A stretch of DNA of 12,940 bases, from NCBI GenBank assembly GCA_031290675.1, contig JAITNC010000221.1, forward strand, positions 1 through 12,940. The letters run 5' to 3'. Source of the DNA: Campylobacteraceae bacterium (lineage in GTDB: Bacteria; Campylobacterota; Campylobacteria; Campylobacterales; Campylobacteraceae). This document shows, piece after piece, positions 1-5,050 of the stretch. The notes below the pieces were generated by a model. The model was not told where the DNA came from. It saw only the letters and a list, made by a program, of their open reading frames with translations, and made no database searches. How positions within the stretch are numbered: position 1 is the first letter of the stretch; every line of letters starts with the position of its first letter. A program made the translations under genes and the position numbers.

Positions 1-56
1 GTTGATTTGCCGATTCCACCTTTGCCGTAAAAGGCGATTTGTCTTAATGTAGACAT
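1..56 (-). CDS. nifH: Nitrogenase iron protein NifH, N-terminal fragment
   Basis: Only the first 18 codons lie in the window; the gene runs off the left edge. NifH is the homodimeric ATPase (dinitrogenase reductase) that passes electrons from ferredoxin or flavodoxin to the MoFe protein. The visible residues begin MSTLRQIAFYGKGGIGKS, with the P-loop GKGGIGKS at residues 11-18 followed by T. This is the almost invariant NifH N-terminus (Y-G-K-G-G-I-G-K-S-T). The start is supported by an AAGGAG ribosome site about 7 nt upstream and by a sigma-54-type promoter. Vnf/Anf iron proteins or other NifH-like proteins cannot be fully excluded from so few residues, but the Q-I-A-F-Y-G-K context and the promoter favour nifH at the head of a nif operon to the left. 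Confidence 0.9.
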   Translation of the reverse strand, partial: MSTLRQIAFYGKGGIGKS

Positions 57-93
57 CTTTTTCTCCTTAACATTTTATTTTCAAGATATACAT

Positions 94-110
94 TGCAAAT
101 AATGTTCCGC
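94..110 (-). promoter_or_regulatory. Sigma-54 (-24/-12) promoter of nifH
   Basis: On the minus strand the sequence GCGGAACATTATTTGCA holds GG and GC separated by exactly 10 nt, the hallmark of RpoN promoters (consensus TGGCAC-N5-TTGCW). The GC lies at 95-96 and the GG at 107-108, which places the transcription start near 83-84 and gives an untranslated leader of about 27 nt before the nifH ATG. The -24 element is imperfect (GGAAC for GGCAC). I looked by eye for a NifA site (TGT-N10-ACA) between here and the antitoxin gene and found none. Confidence 0.7.
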
Positions 111-151
111 AGAGATGAATAGTGAAATTTTTTGTGTTGTAGTAGTTCAGT

Positions 152-206
152 CTTTTACAATTTTTAGCTTGGTTTGTCTTGCACGCTAAAATCTTGCAAA
201 CTTGCC
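152..206 (-). repeat. Half of a long palindromic element (right arm only)
   Basis: The stretch starting CTTTTACAATTTTTAGC and running through GCACGCTAAAATCTTGCAA matches, in order, the reverse complement of the right arm of the type II element that ends near 1890, and the start of the element at 11136-11288. No matching left arm is visible nearby, so this looks like a decayed or half copy. It lies upstream of the nifH promoter. Confidence 0.55.
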
Positions 207-213
207 CTTTGTG

Positions 214-246
214 TCATTGTGAGGAGCGAAGCGACGTGACAATCCA
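214..246 (+). repeat. Short palindromic repeat, family 1 (TCATTGYGAG...CGTGRCAATCC)
   Basis: The outer stem ATTGT/ACAAT closes a centre GAGGAGCGAAGCGACGTG. The same frame recurs at 1057-1090, 1151-1181 (reverse), 11297-11330 and 11581-11614 with different centres. Translated, this repeat gives the string CHCEERSD, familiar from spurious small proteins in many bacterial genomes. Confidence 0.75.
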
Positions 247-278
247 CTCTTGTGTCATTCAAAGGCAAAACCCCCATT

Positions 279-312
279 GTCATGGCTCTGCCGAAGGCGT
301 GAGCATCTGTGT
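279..312 (+). repeat. Short palindromic repeat, family 2 (GTCATGGCT...GTGAGCATCTGTG)
   Basis: ATGGCTC pairs with GAGCAT (one bulge), and inside it GCC-GAA-GGC forms the tip. Two further copies, at 1010-1043 and 1098-1123, keep the flanks and differ in the centre. Confidence 0.7.
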
Positions 313-348
313 TCTTGCTATTTTTAGCTCACAATCTATTGAAGTGTA

Positions 349-383
349 TTGACACAAATTACGATGTACGCTATAATGTACAT
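349..383 (+). promoter_or_regulatory. Promoter and operator of the toxin-antitoxin pair
   Basis: A -35 TTGACA (349-354) and -10 TATAAT (372-377) are both perfect and 17 nt apart. The inverted repeat ATGTAC-N8-GTACAT (364-383) brackets and overlaps the -10 box. Its TGTAC hexamers (365 and 376, 11 bp apart) resemble the TGTACA core bound by E. coli YefM-YoeB. Autorepression by the antitoxin or the complex is therefore the likely mode of control; the binding itself is inferred. Confidence 0.8.
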
Positions 384-404
384 ACTACTTAAAAAGGCAA
401 AAAA

Positions 405-653
405 ATGACAAATATAAATATCACAAATTTTAGAAAAAATATCTTTGGTATACTTGAGCAAACTATCAAATACAACGAGCCTGTAAACATCAGTACAAAA
501 GACGGCAATGCTGTCATTATCAGCGAAGATGACTACAAGGGCTTGATGGAAACATTATACCTCTGCTCCATACCACATCTTAGAGAAGAGTTGATGAGCG
601 GCCTAAAAACGCCTCTATCCGACTGCGTAGACGAGAGCGAGGTCAAGTGGTGA
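405..653 (+). CDS. YefM/Phd-family antitoxin
   Basis: This 82-residue protein is the DNA-binding antitoxin of a type II toxin-antitoxin module; it neutralises the downstream YoeB-like RNase and represses their shared promoter. The N-terminal half (NITNFRKNIFGILEQ... PVNISTKDGNAVIISEDDYKGLMET) follows the Phd/YefM plan: helix, then strands with the K/R-x-G-x-A-V/A-(V/I)-(I/L)-(I/M)-S motif, then the E-(E/D)-Y-x-x-(L/M)-x-E-T-x-Y-L segment. The C-terminal tail (LREELMSGLKTPLSDCVDE) is the expected toxin-wrapping region. An AAAAAGG site lies about 8 nt before the ATG. The gene ends inside the start region of the toxin gene, so the two are translationally coupled. Family assignment is firm; yefM-like naming is by resemblance only. 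Confidence 0.88.
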   Translation: MTNINITNFRKNIFGILEQTIKYNEPVNISTKDGNAVIISEDDYKGLMETLYLCSIPHLREELMSGLKTPLSDCVDESEVKW

Positions 654-913
654 TTTACCGTGTAGTTTATACAAAAAGAGCGGTGAAAGATATACCAAAA
701 CTTACATCAGCACACCTCGCAGACAAAGCAAAAAATCTCATAGAAATCATCAAACAAGACCCCTTCCAAACTCCGCCGCCTTATGAAAAACTGCAAGGCG
801 ATTTGCAAGGTGCATACTCCCGCAGGATAAACATACAACATCGCCTTGTTTATGAGGTGGTAGAGGAGAGTAAAACCATAAAGGTATTGAGCCTTTGGTC
901 GCATTATGAGTAG
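650..913 (+). CDS. YoeB/Txe-family toxin (ribosome-dependent mRNA endonuclease)
   Basis: A small basic protein of 87-88 residues with the RelE fold of YoeB, which cleaves mRNA in the ribosomal A site. Motifs match the family: P-F-x-(T)-P-P-P-Y-E-K-L, then G-x-x-S-R-R-I, then H-R-L-V-Y, and the C-terminal S-H-Y. Counting from GTG 647, these supply the residues equivalent to the YoeB catalytic set: E47, R66 and H86, with Y87 next to it. Two GTG codons can start it, at 647 and 650. I prefer 650 because it gives a 4-nt GTGA overlap with the antitoxin stop and better spacing (7 nt) from the AGG at 640-642; starting at 647 adds one Val/Met. The toxin looks intact and probably active. Confidence 0.87.
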   Translation: MIYRVVYTKRAVKDIPKLTSAHLADKAKNLIEIIKQDPFQTPPPYEKLQGDLQGAYSRRINIQHRLVYEVVEESKTIKVLSLWSHYE

Positions 914-945
914 TATGCTCCGCCTTTAAATGGGCATAATACTCA
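907..945 (+). terminator. Stem-loop overlapping the toxin stop codon
   Basis: TGAGTAGTATGC (907-918) pairs with GCATAATACTCA (934-945), 11 of 12 positions, across a 15-nt loop. The stem begins within the last codons of the toxin. It is followed by AAAAAC and only later by TATTTTTT (957-963), so it is not a textbook intrinsic terminator. It may end or protect the 3' end of the toxin-antitoxin mRNA. Confidence 0.4.
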
Positions 946-984
946 AAAACAGTTGCTATTTTTTATACCTTTGTTACACCACCC

Positions 985-1005
985 CCGTCATTGCGGGCGT
1001 CCCTC
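985..1005 (+). repeat. Short repeat, family 3, left copy
   Basis: CCGTCATTGCGGGCGTCCCTC recurs as its reverse complement at 1218-1238 with one base changed. It shares the GTCATTGC start with family 1 but has a different right half. Confidence 0.6.
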
Positions 1006-1009
1006 CTGT

Positions 1010-1043
1010 GTCATGGCTCCGCCGAAGGCGTGAGCATCTGTGT
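1010..1043 (+). repeat. Short palindromic repeat, family 2, second copy
   Basis: Identical to the copy at 279-312 except that CTCTGCC is CTCCGCC, which lengthens the inner stem (CGCC-GAA-GGCG). Confidence 0.7.
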
Positions 1044-1056
1044 TTATTCTCCTCCG

Positions 1057-1090
1057 TCATTGCGAGTTTGCTTGCAAACGTGGCAATCCA
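1057..1090 (+). repeat. Short palindromic repeat, family 1, second copy
   Basis: The outer stem is ATTGC/GCAAT and the inner stem GTTTGC/GCAAAC. Relative to the copy at 214-246 the fifth outer pair has changed from T-A to C-G, a compensatory change. Confidence 0.75.
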
Positions 1091-1097
1091 GTATTTT

Positions 1098-1123
1098 GTC
1101 ATGGCTAGCCGTGAGCATCTGTG
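1098..1123 (+). repeat. Short palindromic repeat, family 2, short-centre copy
   Basis: The flanks GTCATGGCT and GTGAGCATCTGTG are kept, while the tip is reduced to the palindrome GGCTAGCC. Confidence 0.65.
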
Positions 1124-1150
1124 TTTATTTGTATTTTGACGAATAACTGA

Positions 1151-1181
1151 GATTGTTACGTCGCTTCGCTCCTCACAATGA
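1151..1181 (-). repeat. Short palindromic repeat, family 1, inverted copy
   Basis: On the minus strand it has the same GAGGAGCGAAGCGACGT centre as the copy at 214-246, with outer stem ATTGT/ACAAT. Confidence 0.75.
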
Positions 1182-1217
1182 CAAAAAGGGCGTGTTGTGT
1201 AATGCAAAAAGGCAAAA

Positions 1218-1238
1218 GAGGGACGCCTGCAATGACGG
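1218..1238 (-). repeat. Short repeat, family 3, right inverted copy
   Basis: This is the reverse complement of 985-1005 with a single difference (CAGGC for CGGGC). The pair brackets the family 1 and family 2 copies between them. Confidence 0.6.
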
Positions 1239-1252
1239 AGAGTGGATTAGGG

Positions 1253-1405
1253 CATACCAAATTTATGTATTTATGGCACAGATATTTTGCGCCAAGACGA
1301 GGCAAGGAGCGAGCCTGCTAGGAATAATACGAACTGGTATATGACGACGCTGGCGAGCGAACAACGAAGTATTGGCGCAAAAGAGCACGCCAGAGAACAT
1401 AAAAG
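1253..1405 (+). repeat. Long palindromic element, type I (copy 1)
   Basis: The element opens with CATACCAAATTTATG and ends with CATAAAAG. Its left arm (ATTTTGCGCCAA) pairs with TTGGCGCAAAA of the right arm. Conserved inner motifs are GACGAGGC after the left arm and CAACGAAG before the right arm. The core has a nested hairpin (GCCTGC stem, broken in this copy by GCTGGC; then ATAC-GAACTG-GTAT). It is nearly identical to 1577-1729. Confidence 0.8.
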
Positions 1406-1417
1406 CCGAATTAGATA

Positions 1418-1564
1418 ATACCAAGTTTACAAGATTTTAGCGTCAGTTTTTCGCACGATAATGAGGCGCAAATGAAGCCCGCGAGCGGTGCGTACGTAAC
1501 TGGTACGTGAGCGAGCGCGGCGAAATTGCAACGATGTTAGCGTGTGAAAAACTGACGCTAAAAT
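1418..1564 (+). repeat. Long palindromic element, type II (copy 1)
   Basis: It opens with ATACCAAGTTTAC, the same start as type I, then carries a different arm: ATTTTAGCGTCAGTTTTTC pairs with GAAAAACTGACGCTAAAAT at the right end. The inner motifs GAGGC and CAACGATG sit in the same relative places as in type I. This copy has GATAAT where copy 2 has GCTAAC, which weakens the stem. Confidence 0.8.
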
Positions 1565-1576
1565 AGGATTGCTGAA

Positions 1577-1729
1577 CATACCAAATTTATGCTTTTATGG
1601 CACAGCTATTTTGCGCCAAGACGAGGCAGAGAGTGAGCCTGCTAGGAATAATACGAACTGGTATATGACGACGCAGGCGAGCGAACAACGAAGTATTGGC
1701 GCAAAAGAGCACGCCAGAGAACATAAAAG
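1577..1729 (+). repeat. Long palindromic element, type I (copy 2)
   Basis: This is the second unit of the 324-bp tandem repeat. CTTTTATG/CATAAAAG (8 bp), TTTTGCGCCAA/TTGGCGCAAAA (11 bp) and GCCTGC/GCAGGC (6 bp) are all perfectly paired, so it is the best-preserved forward type I copy. Confidence 0.8.
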
Positions 1730-1741
1730 CCGAATTAGATA

Positions 1742-1890
1742 ATACTAAGTTTACAAGATTTTAGCGTCAGTTTTTCGCACGCTAACGAGGCGCAAATGAA
1801 GCCCGCGAGCGGTACGTACGTACTGGTACGTGAGCGAGCGCGGCGAAATTGCAACGATGTTAGCGTGTGAAAGAGCGAGCTAAAAATTGT
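1742..1890 (+). repeat. Long palindromic element, type II (copy 2, mosaic right arm)
   Basis: The left arm equals copy 1 (TTTTAGCGTCAGTTTTTCGC), but the right arm reads GTGTGAAAGAGCGAGCTAAAAATTG instead of ending in ACTGACGCTAAAAT. The inner pairing GCACGCTAAC/GTTAGCGTGT is kept and the outer middle is mismatched. The element ends about 20 nt beyond the truA stop codon, where it could act as the operon's 3' hairpin. Confidence 0.75.
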
Positions 1891-1910
1891 AAAAAGACAG
1901 ACACGTAAAA

Positions 1911-2633
1911 TCAGTAGTACACCCGACTCAAATACAGCCCACCCGCTTCCGCTACGTCCGTGATGCTTCTCTTTTTTTTGTCTATCTGAAGCCCAATATC
2001 CTCCAAGCTGAGCGTGCCTTTTTGCACCGCCAAGAGCGAAGCTATCATCATTCTCACTTGAGAGCGCAAAAATCCATCTCCCAAAAATCTAAAAACAACG
2101 AAGTTTTTATGTCTGTAAGCGTCCGCTTTGTAGAGGGTTCTGATGTCGTCTTTTGTTTCACTGCCCTCTTTTTTGAAAAAACCAAAATCGTGAGTTCCCA
2201 CAAAAAGCTGCAAAGTTTTATTTGCCAAATCCAGATTAATATCTTTCACAAATAGTGCATAATCGCTCAAAAACGGATTGCGCGAGCCTGTGAAGCAGAT
2301 ATATCTGTAAAGCCTCGCCTTTGCGTCAAATCTGGCGTGTGCTTCGGGCGATACGGCGGTTATTTTTCTTACATACATAGAAGGGGAGAGCAGGCGGTTG
2401 AGCGTGTTTTTGAGTTTGGACATATCGCTCCAAAACTCCGGTATATCCACGTGAATGACTTGAGAGAGAGCGTGAACGCCGCTGTCTGTGCGGGAACTGC
2501 CAACGGGTTTTGAGGATATGCCAAGCTCTTTTAGGGCTATGATGACTCTATCCATAACGCCGCAGCGATGGGGCTGTTGCTGAAACCCTTGAAATCTCCC
2601 GCCGTCATAACTGATAAAAAGAAAAACTCTCAT
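1911..2633 (-). CDS. truA: tRNA pseudouridine synthase A (positions 38-40)
   Basis: TruA converts uridines 38-40 in the anticodon arm of many tRNAs to pseudouridine in the cytoplasm. The protein is 240 residues, close to the family norm. The catalytic aspartate is D50 in S-S-R-T-D-S-G-V-H-A; other signatures are the N-terminal F-I-S-Y-D-G-G-x-F-x-G-F-Q-x-Q, the R-L-Y-R-Y-I-C segment and G-D-G-F-L-R-S-Q-V-R-M-M. It is the last gene of the operon: its ATG lies 4 nt after the permease stop, so it is probably coupled to that gene. A repeat hairpin follows it directly. The ATG start matches the usual N-terminus. Confidence 0.95.
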   Translation of the reverse strand: MRVFLFISYDGGRFQGFQQQPHRCGVMDRVIIALKELGISSKPVGSSRTDSGVHALSQVIHVDIPEFWSDMSKLKNTLNRLLSPSMYVRKITAVSPEAHARFDAKARLYRYICFTGSRNPFLSDYALFVKDINLDLANKTLQLFVGTHDFGFFKKEGSETKDDIRTLYKADAYRHKNFVVFRFLGDGFLRSQVRMMIASLLAVQKGTLSLEDIGLQIDKKKRSITDVAEAGGLYLSRVYY

Positions 2634-2637
2634 TGGC

Positions 2638-3654
2638 TCAAAAGCGTTTTAGGATTTTGCGCCTAAATACCGTGTAAGAGAGGGCAAAAAAGAGCATAAA
2701 TATGAGCGCAAGACTGCCTATGGGGTGTAGACGTCCTAAAAGCGATATGAGCGCAAAGTAGCTTATTATCACGAGCGAAATCATGATGTATATACTCGCC
2801 CTCTCATACCTGTATGTAACGATGCCAAAAGATAGCGCAAACAGCGTTGTAGCAAGCGGGAATAGGGCGATGCAGAGATAAAAGACAAAATCCCACGCTC
2901 TGCCGGAACTCGTGAAAATATTTTGCCAATACGCTTTAACGCCGCCGACCTCTTTGACACTGCCGCTCAAGAGTGTGCGCATCAACATCGTCCCAAAATC
3001 AAGCTGGTCTATCTTGCTTTTTGTTATCTCGTAAGCTTTGCCGCCGCTAAGTTCCAGACTTATCTCGCCGCTATCGTTGCTTATAAAAGCTTCTGTGGCG
3101 GAGATGATGCGGTCTTTGTTTTCGTACTCAGAGTAGAGAACTATCCCTTTGTAGTAGTCTTTGCCCGCACCGTTTACAAACACAAACCAATCCGAGAATT
3201 TTTGCCCGAATTCGGTCGCTTCTATGTTGAACTTGGCTTCTGCTTTTTTGTAATCCACAAAATTTGCCTGCAAATCCTTTGAGAGCGGCATCAAAACAAG
3301 CACATTTATGACCAAAAAGAGCGACAAAAGCGAGGATATGGCGAGGAAAAATTTGGCGATTTTTTGCGGTGCGTGTCCCAAAGTGAACAGGACTATCATC
3401 TCGTTTTCCCGTGAGAGTTTGAACAAAACTATCGCCAAGGCTATGAAAAATGTTATCGGAAAGGTGAAAATAAAAACTTTTGGCAATAAAAAAAGATAGA
3501 GTTTGCCGAGCTCAAAAAATGTTATCTTGATGACGGAAGTGATGCGTGCTATCTGGATAAAATAGATAACCGAAGTGATAAAAAACAGTGTAAAAAAAAG
3601 CGAGCCAAATACTGATAAAAACTGGCTCAAGAGGTAACGATTTGTCCTACCCAT
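2638..3654 (-). CDS. LptF/LptG-family permease (LPS export)
   Basis: A 338-residue inner-membrane protein of the YjgP/YjgQ family, the membrane half of the LptB2FG transporter that extracts lipopolysaccharide from the inner membrane. The layout is typical: three membrane segments (about 12-36, 48-72 and 97-120), a periplasmic beta-jellyroll-like domain (about 121-253), then three more segments (about 255-278, 287-305 and 311-330). The N-terminal helix sequence (RYLLSQFLSVFGSLFF...) is characteristic of the family. LptF and LptG cannot be told apart safely by eye, so no symbol is given. The gene overlaps the end of the prepilin peptidase gene by 8 nt. C. jejuni carries a membrane protein at the matching place in this cluster (from memory). 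Confidence 0.85.
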   Translation of the reverse strand: MGRTNRYLLSQFLSVFGSLFFTLFFITSVIYFIQIARITSVIKITFFELGKLYLFLLPKVFIFTFPITFFIALAIVLFKLSRENEMIVLFTLGHAPQKIAKFFLAISSLLSLFLVINVLVLMPLSKDLQANFVDYKKAEAKFNIEATEFGQKFSDWFVFVNGAGKDYYKGIVLYSEYENKDRIISATEAFISNDSGEISLELSGGKAYEITKSKIDQLDFGTMLMRTLLSGSVKEVGGVKAYWQNIFTSSGRAWDFVFYLCIALFPLATTLFALSFGIVTYRYERASIYIMISLVIISYFALISLLGRLHPIGSLALIFMLFFALSYTVFRRKILKRF

Positions 3655-4375
3655 AGATATATCTCACCAAAGTCAAGAACTGTTTGTCAAGCAGATAAGT
3701 TACAAAAAGACCTATCGCCAAAAACGGTATAAAGGGCATCTCAAAGCCTCTTTTGGCGACTATCAAAAAAACCGGTATCGCAAACACAGCCGATAGATAT
3801 ATCGCTATAAGTCCGAGCTGAAGGCCGAGAACTGCGCCTATGATGGCGGCGATGATGATGTCGGCTTCGCCCATAGCCTCTTTTTTGAGAAGTGAGGAGA
3901 TGACGATGCGAAGCAGGGCAAATCCTCCGGCGAACAAAAGGGCGTATTCAAATCTGCTCAAAACTTCAAAATGCACCAGTGCCAACGCCAGAGCCGGAAG
4001 GCTGAGGGAGTCGGGAACGGCTTTGTATCTGATGTCTATCAAGGAGAGGGCGAGCAGGAGCGAAAACACAAGGCTCAAGCTCAAAGCCACGTATATCTCG
4101 CTCTCTTTTAGCGCACAGACGAAAAAGATAAGCGCAGTCGCCAACTCTATGAGCGGGTATTGCACGCTTATCTTATCACCGCAAAAAGCGCATTTGCCGC
4201 GCAAAAATATCCATGAGAGAAGCGGTATGTTGTGATACCATTTCAACTTTTCGCCGCAAGCCGTGCAGTGCGAGGAGGGGAAAACAACGCTCTCGCCTTT
4301 GGGAATACGCAATATCAAGACATTTAGAAACGAACCGATAAGAAGCCCCAATATGCTCAAATATGCTACAATCAT
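3647..4375 (-). CDS. pilD: Prepilin peptidase / N-methyltransferase (A24 family, PilD-like)
   Basis: A polytopic inner-membrane aspartyl protease that cleaves and N-methylates type IV pilin or pseudopilin leaders. Its 242 residues include the cytoplasmic zinc-binding region with two C-x-x-C pairs (C37/C40 and C62/C65) and the motif W-x-x-N-I-P-L-L-S-W. The catalytic aspartates are D114 (S-L-I-D-x-R-x-x-x-x-P-D) and D172 in G-E-A-D, which replaces the usual G-x-G-D. The start G-S-F-L-N-V-x-I-x-R is classic. The N-terminal methyltransferase domain is complete, unlike the short archaeal forms. The ATG overlaps the uppS stop by 4 nt. No pilin gene is in the window, so substrates (pili, secretion or DNA uptake) are unknown. 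Confidence 0.9.
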   Translation of the reverse strand: MIVAYLSILGLLIGSFLNVLILRIPKGESVVFPSSHCTACGEKLKWYHNIPLLSWIFLRGKCAFCGDKISVQYPLIELATALIFFVCALKESEIYVALSLSLVFSLLLALSLIDIRYKAVPDSLSLPALALALVHFEVLSRFEYALLFAGGFALLRIVISSLLKKEAMGEADIIIAAIIGAVLGLQLGLIAIYLSAVFAIPVFLIVAKRGFEMPFIPFLAIGLFVTYLLDKQFLTLVRYIYG

Positions 4376-5049
4376 ACTCCACCAAACTTTCTTTGTATAT
4401 TTTTGTACTCTGATATTATCTCTATAAGCTCCGCTTCCGCAAAGTCAGGCCACAAAGTTTTTGTGAAAAAAAGCTCTGCGTAAGAGGCTTGCCACAAAAG
4501 GAAATTTGAAAGCCTTCGCTCGCCGCCCGTGCGTATCAGCAGGTCTACAGGAGGAAAATCCTTCGTGTCCAAACTCGCCTCTATATTTGCCTGCGTTATC
4601 TGCGCACCGCTTGCAAAAAGCTTCTGGCAAGCCCTCGTTATCTCATCGTGCGAGCCGTAATTTACAGCCAACACCTGCGTCAGGGCGTTATTGTTTTTTG
4701 TGCTCTCTTTGACGTTTTCTATCGTGTTTCGCAGCTCGTGGCTAAATTTGCTCAAATCGCCGATAGTTTCAAAGCGTATATTGTTTTCCATCAAGCTTTT
4801 TTGCTCCTGCTTCAAAAACTTCATAAAAAGCTTCATCAAATACTCTATCTCGTACTTTGGGCGTTTCCAATTTTCAGTGCTGAAAGCGTAAAGCGTCAAG
4901 TATTTTATGCCTATTTTCGCTGCTGAGCGAGTTATCTCACGCACGACTTGCGCGCCTTTATCGTGTCCGAAACTGCGCTTTTTGCCTTGCCGCTCAGCCC
5001 AGCGTCCATTGCCGTCCATGATGATAGCTACGTGTGATAAAGTGTTCAA
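4372..5049 (-). CDS. uppS: Undecaprenyl diphosphate synthase (TTG start)
   Basis: A cytoplasmic cis-prenyltransferase that extends farnesyl diphosphate to the C55 carrier for peptidoglycan and O-antigen. At 225 residues it is short, like other Campylobacterota UppS. The diagnostic motif I-M-D-G-N-G-R-W-A has the catalytic D12, and L-T-L-Y-A-F-S-T-E-N-W, L-L-I-R-T-G-G-E-R-R-L-S-N-F-L-L-W-Q and W-P-D-F follow in order. The start codon is TTG (5047-5049 on the complement), because the next in-frame ATG is M11 inside the active-site motif. The TTG comes 1 nt after the coaBC stop, so initiation probably relies on coupling to that gene; only a weak GAAGAG lies upstream. Confidence 0.93.
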   Translation of the reverse strand: MNTLSHVAIIMDGNGRWAERQGKKRSFGHDKGAQVVREITRSAAKIGIKYLTLYAFSTENWKRPKYEIEYLMKLFMKFLKQEQKSLMENNIRFETIGDLSKFSHELRNTIENVKESTKNNNALTQVLAVNYGSHDEITRACQKLFASGAQITQANIEASLDTKDFPPVDLLIRTGGERRLSNFLLWQASYAELFFTKTLWPDFAEAELIEIISEYKNIQRKFGGV

Positions 5050-5050
5050 A

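Larger units (their letters stand above)
914..1910. other. Gene-free gap filled with palindromic repeats
   Basis: No credible protein gene or RNA gene is visible in this ~1-kb stretch. Its left third (985-1240) is a cluster of short palindromes of three families. The rest (1253-1890) is a tandem duplication of two long hairpin elements. Reading frames here are either translations of the repeats or too short to support. Confidence 0.8.

Noticed and set aside
974..1207. A 77-codon minus-strand frame containing CHCEERSD
   Set aside because: It is a translation of the short palindromic repeats in this gap; such frames are a known annotation artefact.
930..1344. Plus-strand frames at 930-1139 and 1153-1344
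   Set aside because: They consist of repeat sequence, lack ribosome sites, and show repetitive peptide strings (SREHLCLF) created by the family 2 repeat.
1253..1890. CRISPR array
   Set aside because: The periodicity is a two-copy 324-bp duplication of hairpin elements, not short repeats with unique spacers, and no cas genes are present.
914..1910. tRNA or other standard RNA gene in the repeat gap
   Set aside because: No cloverleaf or conserved tRNA signals were seen; the hairpins are accounted for by the repeat families.
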